Assembly (NCBI RefSeq): GCF_001184025.1
Contig: NZ_BBYG01000008.1
Location: 496,001-560,000 of the forward strand
Direction of reading: 5' to 3'
Origin: Streptomyces maremycinicus
GTDB taxonomy: Bacteria; Actinomycetota; Actinomycetes; Streptomycetales; Streptomycetaceae
Length of the DNA: 64,000 bases
How positions within the stretch are numbered: position 1 is the first letter of the stretch; each line of letters starts with the position of its first letter. Below, one piece after another: positions 16,652 to 26,681 of the stretch. A program made the position numbers and the translations under genes. The notes under the pieces were generated by a model. It saw only the letters and a program-made list of their open reading frames with translations, did no database searches and was not told the DNA's origin.

Positions 16652-18355
16652 ATCGACGCGTCCAGCAGCCCTCCGCTCACCGCACAGTCGACGATCGCGG
16701 TAGAGCTGGCGGGGATCACCAAGCGCTTCCCCGGTGTCGTCGCCAACCACGACATCCACCTCGCCGTCCGCAAAGGCACCGTGCACGCCCTCGTCGGCGA
16801 GAACGGCGCCGGCAAGTCGACCCTGATGAAGATCCTCTACGGCATGCAGAAGCCGGACGAGGGCACCATCGCGGTCGACGGCGAGCAGGTGACCTTCTCC
16901 AGCCCCGCCGACGCCATCGCCCGCGGCATCGGCATGGTCCACCAGCACTTCATGCTGGCCGACAACCTGACCGTCCTGGAGAACGTGGTGCTGGGCAGCG
17001 AGAAGCTGTACGGCATCGGTGGCAACGCCCGTAAGAAGATCAAGGAGATCTCCGACCGCTACGGGCTCGGCGTGCGCCCCGACGCCCTGGTCGAGGACCT
17101 CGGTGTCGCCGACCGGCAGCGCGTGGAGATCCTCAAGGTCCTCTTCCGCGGCGCCAAGACCCTCATCCTCGACGAGCCGACCGCCGTGCTCGTCCCGCAG
17201 GAGGTCGACGCGCTCTTCGACAACCTGCGCGAGCTGAAGTCCGAGGGCCTGTCGGTCATCTTCATCTCCCACAAGCTGGGCGAGGTGCTCTCCGTCGCCG
17301 ACGAGATCACGGTCATCCGGCGCGGTACCACCGTCGGCACGGCCGTTCCCGCCGAGACGACCCCGCGCCAGCTCGCCGAGATGATGGTCGGCAGCGAGCT
17401 GCCCACCCCGGAGACCGCCGAGTCCACGGTCACCGACAAGCCCGTCATCCAGGTCGCCCACCTCACCGTGTACGCCAGCGGCGGCGCCTCCCTGGGCGTC
17501 GAGTCGGAGCCCACGGCCGGCGGGGTCAGCGGCATGATCTCGCCCGAGGTCGCTCTCGGCGGCGAGGTCAAGAAGGCCCTCGACGACGTCAGCTTCACCA
17601 TCCACGCCGGTGAGGTCATGGGCATCGCCGGCGTGGAGGGCAACGGCCAGACCGAGCTGATCGACGCGCTGATCGGCACCAAGAACGCCGACTCCGGCAC
17701 CATCGCCTTCCTCGGCGAGGACATCACCCCCTGGAGCACCCGCAAGCGGCGCGAGTCCGGCGTCGGCTACATCCCCGAGGACCGTCACCGCCAGGGCCTG
17801 CTCCTGGAGGCCCCGCTCTGGGAGAACCGCATCCTCGGCCATGTCACCGAGGCGCCCAACGCCAAGGGCTTCTGGCTGAACATCAAGGGCGCCCAGGCCG
17901 ACACCCGCCGGATCGTCGAGGAGTACGACGTCCGCACCCCCGGCATCGACGTCACCGCCGCCTCGCTCTCCGGCGGCAACCAGCAGAAGCTGATCGTCGG
18001 CCGCGAGATGAGCCACAGCCCGAAGTTCCTGATCGCCGCGCACCCCACCCGTGGTGTGGACGTCGGCGCGCAGGCCCAGATCTGGGACCGCATCCGCGAG
18101 GCCCGCCGCGCCGGCCTGGCCGTGCTGCTGATCTCCGCCGACCTCGACGAGCTGATCGGCCTGTCGGACACCCTGCGCGTGATCTACAACGGCACCCTGG
18201 TCGCGGACGCCGACCCCGCCACCATCACCCCGGAGGAGCTCGGCTCCGCCATGACCGGCGCCGCGACCGGTCACCTGGAACACGTGGACGAAGAACACGT
18301 CGACGACGCGGAAACCACCGAGGAAGCTGCCGGTCCGGAGGACGAGGCCCGATGA
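16652..18355 (+). CDS. Two-domain ABC ATPase of a nucleoside importer, probable ATC start
   Basis: 567 residues if translation starts at ATC 16652. Domain 1: [15 protein letters not shown], Walker [10 protein letters not shown] (about residue 47), the modified signature [11 protein letters not shown] and Walker [13 protein letters not shown]. Domain 2, from about residue 290, has [14 protein letters not shown] in place of a full Walker A, the intact signature LSGGNQQK, and [12 protein letters not shown]. This is the RbsA/YufO architecture of sugar and nucleoside importers. No ATG, GTG or TTG exists in frame between the stop at 16598 and the P-loop. ATC lies eight bases after a perfect AAGGAG, so it is the best start. 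A GTG at 16781 would remove the first two strands. The C-terminus overlaps the permease gene (ATGA). Confidence 0.9.
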   Translation: MDASSSPPLTAQSTIAVELAGITKRFPGVVANHDIHLAVRKGTVHALVGENGAGKSTLMKILYGMQKPDEGTIAVDGEQVTFSSPADAIARGIGMVHQHFMLADNLTVLENVVLGSEKLYGIGGNARKKIKEISDRYGLGVRPDALVEDLGVADRQRVEILKVLFRGAKTLILDEPTAVLVPQEVDALFDNLRELKSEGLSVIFISHKLGEVLSVADEITVIRRGTTVGTAVPAETTPRQLAEMMVGSELPTPETAESTVTDKPVIQVAHLTVYASGGASLGVESEPTAGGVSGMISPEVALGGEVKKALDDVSFTIHAGEVMGIAGVEGNGQTELIDALIGTKNADSGTIAFLGEDITPWSTRKRRESGVGYIPEDRHRQGLLLEAPLWENRILGHVTEAPNAKGFWLNIKGAQADTRRIVEEYDVRTPGIDVTAASLSGGNQQKLIVGREMSHSPKFLIAAHPTRGVDVGAQAQIWDRIREARRAGLAVLLISADLDELIGLSDTLRVIYNGTLVADADPATITPEELGSAMTGAATGHLEHVDEEHVDDAETTEEAAGPEDEAR

Positions 18356-19470
18356 AGAAGTTCGACAAGGAGCGCGTGCTCCTCGCGGTGGCCGGCCCGG
18401 TCATCGCGCTCGTCGCGGCGATCCTGCTGACCTCGGTCGTGCTGATCGCCTCGGGCAAGAGCCCGATCGAGCCGTACACGCTCATGCTGGAGCAGGCCGG
18501 CTACTCCGACGTCCAGGTCCTGATCGTCAACCAGGCCTCGATGTACTACGTCGCCGCGCTCGCGGTCGCCATCGGCTTCCGCATGAACCTGTTCAACATC
18601 GGCGTCGACGGCCAGTACCGTCTCGCCGCGATGATGACCGCCGTCGTCGGCGCGAACATCGCCCTGCCGTCCTTCCTCCAGATCCCGCTGCTGCTCCTGG
18701 TCGGTGTCCTCACCGGCGCCTTCTGGGCCGGCATCGCGGGTGTCCTGAAGGTCACCCGCGGAGTCAGCGAGGTCGTCGCGACGATCATGCTGAACGCGAT
18801 CGCCACCAGCCTCATCGGCTACCTCACCCTCGACAACATCTGGGGCGTGCAGGTCGGCAACAACAACACCACCGGCATCATGAAGGACTCCGGCTGGGTG
18901 CCCGGCATCGACCTCGGCGCGGACGTCGGCGAGATCTACGGCCTGGTCTTCCTCGCCATCGCCCTCGGCATCGTCTACTGGGTCGTCCTCAACCGCACCC
19001 GCTTCGGCTTCGACCTGCGCGCCACCGGCGAGTCCGAGACCGCCGCCGCGGCCTCCGGCGTCGACGCCAAGAAGATGGTCCTCACCGCGATGCTCATCTC
19101 CGGCGGCATCGCGGGCCTCTCCGGCCTGCCCCTGCTGCTCGGCGACGCCCACACCTACAGCCTGAGCTTCCCCACGGGTCTCGGCTTCACCGGTATCACC
19201 ATCGCCCTGCTCGGCCGCAACAACCCGGTCGGCATCGCCTTCGCCGCGCTCCTGATCGCCTTCCTCGACAAGGCCTCTCCCGCCCTCGACTACGCGACCC
19301 CGGTGGCGTACGAGAAGGAGATCGCCACGATCATGCAGGGCCTCATCGTCTTCGCGGTCGTCATCTCGTACGAAGCCGTACGCCAGTGGGGTCTGCGCCG
19401 TCAGCAGAAGCGGGTCGGCGCCGAGCTGGCCGCCGCCGCCCAGAACACCAAGAAGGAGGTGACGGTCTGA
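18352..19470 (+). CDS. ABC importer permease 1 (BPD_transp_2, nucleoside type)
   Basis: 372 residues, overlapping the ATPase stop. About nine to ten hydrophobic helices; conserved blocks ALAVAIGFRMNLFNIGVDGQ near residue 65 and GVSEVVATIMLNAIA near 145. The loop TGESETAAAASGVDAKK (about residue 225) is the EAA-like site that contacts the ATPase. The family imports nucleosides or ribose. It forms a heterodimer with the next gene product, whose start overlaps this stop by one base (TGATG). Confidence 0.92.
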   Translation: MKKFDKERVLLAVAGPVIALVAAILLTSVVLIASGKSPIEPYTLMLEQAGYSDVQVLIVNQASMYYVAALAVAIGFRMNLFNIGVDGQYRLAAMMTAVVGANIALPSFLQIPLLLLVGVLTGAFWAGIAGVLKVTRGVSEVVATIMLNAIATSLIGYLTLDNIWGVQVGNNNTTGIMKDSGWVPGIDLGADVGEIYGLVFLAIALGIVYWVVLNRTRFGFDLRATGESETAAAASGVDAKKMVLTAMLISGGIAGLSGLPLLLGDAHTYSLSFPTGLGFTGITIALLGRNNPVGIAFAALLIAFLDKASPALDYATPVAYEKEIATIMQGLIVFAVVISYEAVRQWGLRRQQKRVGAELAAAAQNTKKEVTV

Positions 19471-20732
19471 TGAGCACCACGACCATCGCCAAGCCGCAGG
19501 CGAAGCAGCCCGGCAAGGGCGGCCGCAAGATCTCGCTCCCGGTCCTCCTGCTGATCATCGCGGGCGTGCTGGTGCTGACCTCGATCGTCCGCCTCATCAC
19601 CGGCGCGGACGGCATCACCTCCACCGGCCAGATGTCCACGGCGCTGCGTCTCGCCGTCCCGATCGGCCTCGCCGGTCTCGGCGGTCTGTGGGCCGAGCGC
19701 GCGGGCGTCGTCAACATCGGCCTCGAGGGCATGATGATCCTCGGCACCTGGTTCGGTGCCTGGGCCGGCTACCAGTGGGGCCCGTGGACGGGCGTCGCCT
19801 TCGGCATCATCGGCGGCGCGCTCGGCGCCGTCCTGCACGCCGTCGCGACCGTCACCTTCAACGTGAACCACATCGTCTCCGGTGTGGCCATCAACATCCT
19901 GGCCCTGGGCACCACCCGCTACCTGTCGAAGTTCACCTTCGAGAACGCCGACGGCGGCTCCGCCAAGCAGTCCCCGCCGATCGACTCGCTGGGCACCTTC
20001 GACGTGCCGGGCCTGTCGAGCTGGCTGGACACGCTCAACGAGAAGCACTGGTTCCTGATCTCGGACGTCGCCGGCCTGGTCGGCGGTCTGATCACCGACC
20101 TGTCGCCGCTCACCGTCGTCGCCGTCGCCCTCGTCCCGGTCACCTGGTGGGTGCTGTGGCGGACCGCCTTCGGCCTGCGGCTGCGGTCCTGCGGTGAGAA
20201 CCCGGTGGCCGCCGAGTCCCTCGGCGTCAACGTCTACAAGTACAAGTACATCGCCGTGATCATCAGCGGTGGCTTCGCCGGCCTCGGCGGCGCGTTCCTG
20301 TCCATCGTGGCCTCGAACGTCTACCTCGACGGCCAGACCGCGGGCCGCGGCTACATCGGCCTCGCCGCGATGATCTTCGGTAACTGGATGCCGGGCGGCC
20401 TCGCCCTCGGCGCGGGCCTGTTCGGCTACACCGACAGCCTCAACCTGCGCGGCGGCACCACCAACGTGCACGCGCTGATCCTGCTGCTCGCGATCCTGCT
20501 GGTGTTCGGCGCCGCCTACCTGGCGTGGAAGAAGAAGTACGTCCCCGCCGTCGTCACCGCGCTGGTCTCGGCCCTGATGTTCGTCTGGTACCTCGGCACG
20601 GACGAGGTCCCGCGCCAGGTCGTGACGGCCGCGCCGTACGTCGTCACCCTCCTGGTGCTCTCGCTGTCCGCCCAGTCCCTCAGGATGCCCAAGGCGGACG
20701 GCATGCCGTACCGGAAGGGGCAGGGCAAGTGA
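19470..20732 (+). CDS. ABC importer permease 2 (BPD_transp_2, nucleoside type)
   Basis: 420 residues from the ATG at 19470. A cytoplasmic Lys/Gly-rich N-terminus is followed by about ten to eleven helices. The family block AVPIGLAGLGGLWAERAGVV with NIGLEGMM sits near residue 60, and CGENPVAAESLGVNVYKYKY (about residue 240) is the ATPase-contact loop. It has two extra helices at the C-terminus compared with permease 1. Its stop overlaps the cytidine deaminase start (GTGA), which places uptake and catabolism in one message. Confidence 0.92.
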   Translation: MSTTTIAKPQAKQPGKGGRKISLPVLLLIIAGVLVLTSIVRLITGADGITSTGQMSTALRLAVPIGLAGLGGLWAERAGVVNIGLEGMMILGTWFGAWAGYQWGPWTGVAFGIIGGALGAVLHAVATVTFNVNHIVSGVAINILALGTTRYLSKFTFENADGGSAKQSPPIDSLGTFDVPGLSSWLDTLNEKHWFLISDVAGLVGGLITDLSPLTVVAVALVPVTWWVLWRTAFGLRLRSCGENPVAAESLGVNVYKYKYIAVIISGGFAGLGGAFLSIVASNVYLDGQTAGRGYIGLAAMIFGNWMPGGLALGAGLFGYTDSLNLRGGTTNVHALILLLAILLVFGAAYLAWKKKYVPAVVTALVSALMFVWYLGTDEVPRQVVTAAPYVVTLLVLSLSAQSLRMPKADGMPYRKGQGK

Positions 20733-21145
20733 CCCCGCCCGCCGCCGGATCCGCCGACACGGTCGACTGGGAGAAGCTGCGTACGGTGGCCCGGGACGCG
20801 ATGTCCCGGGCGTACGCCCCCTACTCCGGCTACCCGGTCGGCGTGGCGGCCCTGGTCGACGACGGCCGGACCGTGTCCGGCTGCAACGTCGAGAACGCCT
20901 CCTACGGGCTCGGCCTGTGCGCCGAGTGCGGGCTGGTCTCGGAGCTCCAGAACACCGGCGGCGGCCGGCTCACCCACTTCACGTGTGTGGACGGCCGTGG
21001 CGAGATCCTCGTCCCGTGCGGCCGCTGCCGCCAGCTGCTCTACGAGTTCGGCGGCCCGGAGCTGCTGCTGGAGACGCCGGCCGGGATCCTGCCGCTGGCG
21101 GAGATGCTCCCGCAGGCCTTCGGGCCGGGCCACCTCACCAAGTAA
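20729..21145 (+). CDS. cdd: Cytidine deaminase
   Basis: 138 residues from GTG. It hydrolyses cytidine and deoxycytidine to uridine and deoxyuridine with one zinc. The zinc site is visible as CAE (Cys64, Glu66) and PCGRC (Cys97, Cys100), and NVENASYGL holds the substrate-binding Asn/Glu. The length equals the homotetrameric short form. Translationally coupled to the permease. A strong hairpin follows eight bases after the stop. Confidence 0.96.
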   Translation: MTPPAAGSADTVDWEKLRTVARDAMSRAYAPYSGYPVGVAALVDDGRTVSGCNVENASYGLGLCAECGLVSELQNTGGGRLTHFTCVDGRGEILVPCGRCRQLLYEFGGPELLLETPAGILPLAEMLPQAFGPGHLTK

Positions 21146-21152
21146 GTCCCGT

Positions 21153-21183
21153 GCGGCCCCTCTGACCGGCGCAGAGGGGCCGC
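21153..21183 (+). terminator. Hairpin between cdd and deoA
   Basis: GCGGCCCCTCTG (21153-21164) pairs perfectly with CAGAGGGGCCGC (21172-21183); the loop is seven bases and GCGGTTT follows. It may terminate, or partly attenuate, transcription into deoA, for which no copy of the CTACGCGCGTAG operator is seen. Confidence 0.75.
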
Positions 21184-21251
21184 GCGGTTTCTGGAACGTC
21201 TCGCCGCACCCCCGTGCACCCGCACCCCCGTGCACCACCGGAAGGAAAGCC

Positions 21252-22544
<1,293 letters not shown>

Positions 22545-22609
22545 CCGCATCGCCCGACCGGTGCGCTCCGGCTCCGATGAGTTGGGCGCCCCGCGCCGGT
22601 CTACCGATC

Positions 22610-22963
22610 GTGGAATCGACGACACCGCCCGTGCTCACCCTGACCGGCCCTGTCACCCGCTCCCGGGTGGCAGGGCTCGTCGACGACGCACGGGCGCTGC
22701 TGGAGGCCACCGGCGCCACGGTCGTCGTCTGTGACGTCGCCGGGATCGGACCGCCCGGGCTCGTCGCCGTCGACCTGCTGGCGCGGCTCCAGCTGGCCGC
22801 CCGGCGGGCCGGGGGACACCTGCGGCTGCGCGGCCCCGACCCGGCCCTAGGCGCCCTGCTCGATCTGGTCGGTCTGCGCTTCGAGGTGGAGGGGGAGGCC
22901 GAAGAGGGGGAACCAGCGCTGGGTGTCGAGATAGAAGTGGAACCCGGTGAGGCGGCCGTCTGA
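22610..22963 (+). CDS. STAS-domain protein (anti-sigma antagonist-like)
   Basis: 117 residues from the GTG at 22610; an ATG at 22577 would add eleven residues and neither has a clear ribosome site. The STAS fold is readable: a beta strand at PVLTLTGPV, then a helix, TVVVCDVAGIGPPGLVAVDLLARL, where the usual phosphorylatable Ser/Thr position is occupied by Gly or Pro, then LRLRG and ALLDLVGLRF. The acidic tail after residue 90 overlaps the 3' end of the convergent sigma factor gene by 117 bases. It may bind an anti-sigma partner, but it lacks the expected Ser. Confidence 0.65.
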   Translation: MESTTPPVLTLTGPVTRSRVAGLVDDARALLEATGATVVVCDVAGIGPPGLVAVDLLARLQLAARRAGGHLRLRGPDPALGALLDLVGLRFEVEGEAEEGEPALGVEIEVEPGEAAV

Positions 22964-23863
22964 GATCTCCAGGACCTGGATCGCCCACGGGGTGAACCCG
23001 CCCTTGTCCGGGTCCGGCTTGTACTGGGCGAAGCCCGGCAGGCCGTTGACCTGGACCGGCAGCAGACGCGAGCCCTCGCAGGCGGCGCCGAGCGTGGTCA
23101 TGAAGCCGGTGATGTCGTCGTGGCCGGTCAGCCACAGGTCGAACGGCGGCATCGTCATGATGGCGTCCTCGTGGAGGAGGGCCGTCAGCGCCGTCATGTC
23201 GTAGCCCTCGAAGGCCGCCACATAGCGTTCGAGCAGTTTCTGCTGCTCCTCGTCCAGCGGGTCGGACACCGCCGCGTCGGCGCCCGCGGCCTCCCGCTCG
23301 GACAGGGTCGCCCGCGCCCGCTGGAGCGCGCTGTTGACCGAGGCGACCGTGGTGTCGAGCAGTTCGGCGACCTCGCTCGCCTTCCAGGCCAGCACCTCCC
23401 GCAGGATCAGCACCGCCCGCTGCTTCGGCGGGAGCTGCTGGAGCGCGGCCATGAACGCGAGGCGCACCGACTCCTTGGCCACCGCCGCCTCGGCCGGGTC
23501 CTCCACCGTCGGCAGCACACGGGCGTCCGGCATCGGCTCCAGCCAGGTGTTGTCGGGGCGGGGCGAGAGTGCCGCCCGGGCCAGCGGGGTGGAATCGGAG
23601 AGGTCCATCGGCCGGGCCCGCTTGTTGCCGGCCGTCAGCATGTCCAGGCACACGTTCGTCGCGATCCGGTACAGCCAGGACCGCAGACTGGAACGGCCCT
23701 CGAACTTCTCGTAGCTCCGCCAGGCGCGGACCAGGGTGTCCTGCACCGCGTCCTCGGCCTCGAAGGACGAGCCGAGCATGCGGTAGCAGTAGCCGGTCAG
23801 CTCGGTCCGGTGCTTCTCCAGTGCGACGTCGATGTCGGTCGTCGTCGCCGTGCTGTTGCCCAT
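22847..23863 (-). CDS. ECF sigma factor with SnoaL-like C-terminal domain (SigG/SigX5 type)
   Basis: 338 residues. Region 2 lies at about residues 15-90 (YCYRMLGSSFEAEDAVQDTL, then FEGRSSLRSWLYRIATNVC). Region 4 lies at about 135-195 (QLPPKQRAVLILREVLAWKA and VAELLDTTVASVNSALQRAR). The C-terminal 130 residues form a SnoaL/NTF2-like cone fold (YDMTALTALLHEDAIMTMPP onward). In ECF sigmas of this type the extra domain replaces a separate anti-sigma factor and modulates activity. No anti-sigma gene is adjacent. The 3' end overlaps the STAS gene on the other strand. Confidence 0.9.
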   Translation of the reverse strand: MGNSTATTTDIDVALEKHRTELTGYCYRMLGSSFEAEDAVQDTLVRAWRSYEKFEGRSSLRSWLYRIATNVCLDMLTAGNKRARPMDLSDSTPLARAALSPRPDNTWLEPMPDARVLPTVEDPAEAAVAKESVRLAFMAALQQLPPKQRAVLILREVLAWKASEVAELLDTTVASVNSALQRARATLSEREAAGADAAVSDPLDEEQQKLLERYVAAFEGYDMTALTALLHEDAIMTMPPFDLWLTGHDDITGFMTTLGAACEGSRLLPVQVNGLPGFAQYKPDPDKGGFTPWAIQVLEISDGRLTGFHFYLDTQRWFPLFGLPLHLEAQTDQIEQGA

Positions 23864-24056
23864 CGTCCACCCACCCCTGTGGCCGTTCTGTCACGCGCCT
23901 TCGCGTCCAGCACTTCGGAAGCTACCGCAGCCCACTGACAATGGCCCGCCGAGTCGGCAAAGGCCCAGGCAGAAGGCGTGCGCAGACGTGTGCGAGGCGC
24001 GGGTCGGGTACGTACGAGGCGCGGGAGAGGCACCCGGCGGGCGCGTGGCGGTGTTC

Positions 24057-25172
24057 TCACACCAGCTGCTTCACGGACATCAGCAGATGCCGGTGGTCCA
24101 CGGACGCGTCCGCCGCGCCCAGCAGCGCCCGCTGTCCCGTCCCCAGCAGCTGCACCCGCAGCCTCGGGGCCTCGAAGGAGGCCAGCGCGTCCAGCAGGTA
24201 GGCCGGGTTGAACGCCACCGTCACCTCCTCGGCGCCGGTCAGTTCGGCGGGCAGCCGCTGGGTGGCCACGTCGTCCCCGTACCCGGCGCTCGGCAGGACG
24301 GACCCGGCCGAGAAGTCCAGCCGCACCGGGCTGTTCGCCTCCGCCACCACCGAGACTCTGCGCACCGCTTCGGCCAGCGTCCCGCTCTCCACCTCGGCCA
24401 CCGCGGCCCCCGCCATGTCGAACAGCTTCCCGTAGGCGGGCAGCCGCCCGTCCAGCCGACGCACCACCGTCCGGGTCCGCCCGCCCTCGAACCCGATCGG
24501 ACCGGCCCCCGAGGCCCCGTCCAGCCCGACCCGGACGACCTCGCAGCGGGCCAGCGACCGGGCCACGTCCAGCAGCCGCCGGGCCGGCACGAGCGCCTCC
24601 GCCACCCCGGCGGCGGCCGCCTCCGGTCGCCACGCCAGCCGCCGTACCGCGTACCGGTAGCGGTCCGACGCCGACAGCGTCATCCCGTCGCCCTCCAGGC
24701 GCAGTTGGACGCCGGTCAGCACCGGGAGCGTGTCGTCCCGGCCCGCGGCCACCGCGACCTGGGCGACGGCGGTCGCGAACGCGGCCGCGTCGACGGTGCC
24801 GTAAGCGCGCGGCGCTTCCGGCGGGGTGGGGTACTCCTCGCGCGGCAGGGTCGACAGGCCGAAGCCGGTGCCGCCCGCCTCGACCGTGAACCGGCTGCCG
24901 GCCAGGGCACAGTGCACCGGCCCGTCCGGCAGCACCTTGCAGATGTCGAGGAGCCGGCGGCCGAGCACGAGCACCCCGCCCGCCGCGCCCACCTCCGCGT
25001 CGGTCTCGATCCGCGCCGCCGTCTCGAAGTCGAAGCCCGACACGGTCAGCCGGCCCGCCGCCGCGTCCAGCAGCAACCCGCCCAGCACCGGAACCGGCGT
25101 CCGGGCGGGCAGCGCGCGGGCCGCCCAGGCCACCGCCCCCACCAGGTCTCCGCGGTCGATCCGGAACTCCAT
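24057..25172 (-). CDS. DnaN-like sliding clamp paralogue
   Basis: 371 residues from the ATG at 25172. Three clamp domains can be followed: MEFRIDRGDLVGAVAWAARA with ARTPVPVLGGLLL (domain 1), LPVLTGVQLRLEGDGMTLSA with SDRYRYAVRRL (domain 2), and a third domain with AFNPAYLLDAL and the C-terminal HLLMSVK..., whose usual end MPMR is changed to MSVKQLV. The length matches the beta clamp. The window has no replication genes (dnaA, recF, gyrB), so this is not the main dnaN. A role with a specialised polymerase or in DNA repair is possible but unproven. Confidence 0.85.
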   Translation of the reverse strand: MEFRIDRGDLVGAVAWAARALPARTPVPVLGGLLLDAAAGRLTVSGFDFETAARIETDAEVGAAGGVLVLGRRLLDICKVLPDGPVHCALAGSRFTVEAGGTGFGLSTLPREEYPTPPEAPRAYGTVDAAAFATAVAQVAVAAGRDDTLPVLTGVQLRLEGDGMTLSASDRYRYAVRRLAWRPEAAAAGVAEALVPARRLLDVARSLARCEVVRVGLDGASGAGPIGFEGGRTRTVVRRLDGRLPAYGKLFDMAGAAVAEVESGTLAEAVRRVSVVAEANSPVRLDFSAGSVLPSAGYGDDVATQRLPAELTGAEEVTVAFNPAYLLDALASFEAPRLRVQLLGTGQRALLGAADASVDHRHLLMSVKQLV

Positions 25173-25274
25173 CAAGAACCCCCTGCTCGCGTCGGTCGTC
25201 GCGCGGAGGCTATGCGCCACCACTGACAACCGGCCCCGAGCAGGGGGAGGAGCCGCGGGAGGACCGCGGGACGT

Positions 25275-26561
25275 TCAGTGTGCGGGGACCAGCGTCTCCC
25301 GGCGGGCCGCCCGGGTCCCCGACAGAGTGATCGCCACGACGCCGAGCACCGCCAGGACACCCACGCCGACCGTGCCGGCCCAGCCGCCCGAGTGGAAGGC
25401 CAGCGCGCCGACCGTGGAGCCCGCGCTGGAACCGATGTAGTACGCCGACTGGTAGAGCGCGGAGGCCTGGGCGCGGCCGGTCGTCGCCGTCCTGCCGACC
25501 GCCGAGGAGGCCACCGCGTGTCCCGCGAAGAAGCCCGCCGTGATCAGGACCAGGCCCAGCAGGACCAGGACCAGCGAGTCCGCCAGCGACAGCAGCAGCC
25601 CCGCGGCCGTGGTGCCGCCCGCCAGGTACAGCGCGCCGCGCCGGCCCAGCCGGCCGACCAGCCGGCCCGCCGTCGACGCCGACACCGTGCCCACCAGGTA
25701 CACGAGGAAGATCGAGCCGACGATGCCCTGGGGGAGGGAGAACGGCGCCTCCGTCAGCCGGTAGCCGATCACCGTGTACACGCCGCCGAAGACCGTCATG
25801 AACAGCGCGCCGATCGCGTACAGGCGGCGCAGCAGCGGGTCGGCCAGGTGCGCGCGGACCGTGCCGACCAGCACCCGGGGCGCCAGTGAGCCCGCCTTGA
25901 AGTGCCGGGGCGCGGGCAGCAGCAGGCGGAAGGCGATCGCGCAGGCCACCGCGAGGGCGCCGATCACCCCGACGGCCACCCGCCAGCCCCACTCCTGGGC
26001 GACCCAGCCGGTGATGACCCGGCCGCTCATCCCGCCGACGCTGTTGCCCGCCACGAACAGGCCGATCGCCGTGACGAGCGCCTTCGGCCGGACCTCCTCG
26101 GCGAGATACGCGGTCGCCGACGCCGGGAGACCGGCCAGCGCCGCGCCCTGCACGGCCCGCAGCACGACCAGGGTGCCCAGCGAGGGCGCGAACGGGACGA
26201 GCAGGCCCACGCCCACCGCGACGCCCAGCGAGGCCGTCATCACCGTACGGCGGCCGTAGCGTTCCGACAGGGCGCTCATCGGGAGCACGAACAGCGCCAG
26301 TCCGCCGGTCGCCGCCGCCACCGTCCAGCTCGCCCGGCTCGCCGCCACCCCGAAGTCACCGGAGATCAGCGGCAGCAGCGCCTGCGTGGAGTACAGCAGG
26401 GCGAAGGTCGCCACCCCGGCGAGGAAGAGCGCGAAGCTCATCCGGCGGTAGCCGGGGCCGCCGGGGGTCAGCCGGGAGTCGGTGTCGAGGGGGGTGGAGG
26501 GGACGGAAGCTGAGGACGCGGCGCCCACGGTCGTGGACGCCCCGGTACTGGCGGGAGACAT
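25275..26561 (-). CDS. MFS transporter (YnfM/AraJ-like exporter)
   Basis: 428 residues. After a 35-residue hydrophilic Ser/Thr-rich N-terminus there are twelve hydrophobic segments. The inter-helix motif LSERYGRRTVMTASLG (about residue 100) is the MFS signature, and LVGRLGRRGALYLAGG is its counterpart in the second half. Similar proteins export sugars or drugs. It is divergent from the LysR regulator with little space between starts, so that regulator is the probable controller. Confidence 0.88.
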   Translation of the reverse strand: MSPASTGASTTVGAASSASVPSTPLDTDSRLTPGGPGYRRMSFALFLAGVATFALLYSTQALLPLISGDFGVAASRASWTVAAATGGLALFVLPMSALSERYGRRTVMTASLGVAVGVGLLVPFAPSLGTLVVLRAVQGAALAGLPASATAYLAEEVRPKALVTAIGLFVAGNSVGGMSGRVITGWVAQEWGWRVAVGVIGALAVACAIAFRLLLPAPRHFKAGSLAPRVLVGTVRAHLADPLLRRLYAIGALFMTVFGGVYTVIGYRLTEAPFSLPQGIVGSIFLVYLVGTVSASTAGRLVGRLGRRGALYLAGGTTAAGLLLSLADSLVLVLLGLVLITAGFFAGHAVASSAVGRTATTGRAQASALYQSAYYIGSSAGSTVGALAFHSGGWAGTVGVGVLAVLGVVAITLSGTRAARRETLVPAH

Positions 26562-26681
26562 GCCTCGAAGTTACGTACGGCCCCGCTCATCCGTCCAATG
26601 CATGGAATCGTCATAATCGTTCCCATGGTGCATCAGCAGAGGTCAGCGGCCCGCCTGTCACCGTCCGGTGACACAGAAGAC

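Noticed and set aside
15356..18298. A 980-codon open frame on the minus strand
   Set aside because: It lies opposite the second BMP lipoprotein and the ABC ATPase and has the Val/Asp/Gly/Leu-rich composition of a GC-biased antisense frame. No domain is visible.
16781..18355. GTG at 16781 as start of the ABC ATPase
   Set aside because: It falls five residues before the P-loop and would delete conserved N-terminal strands that are encoded in frame upstream.
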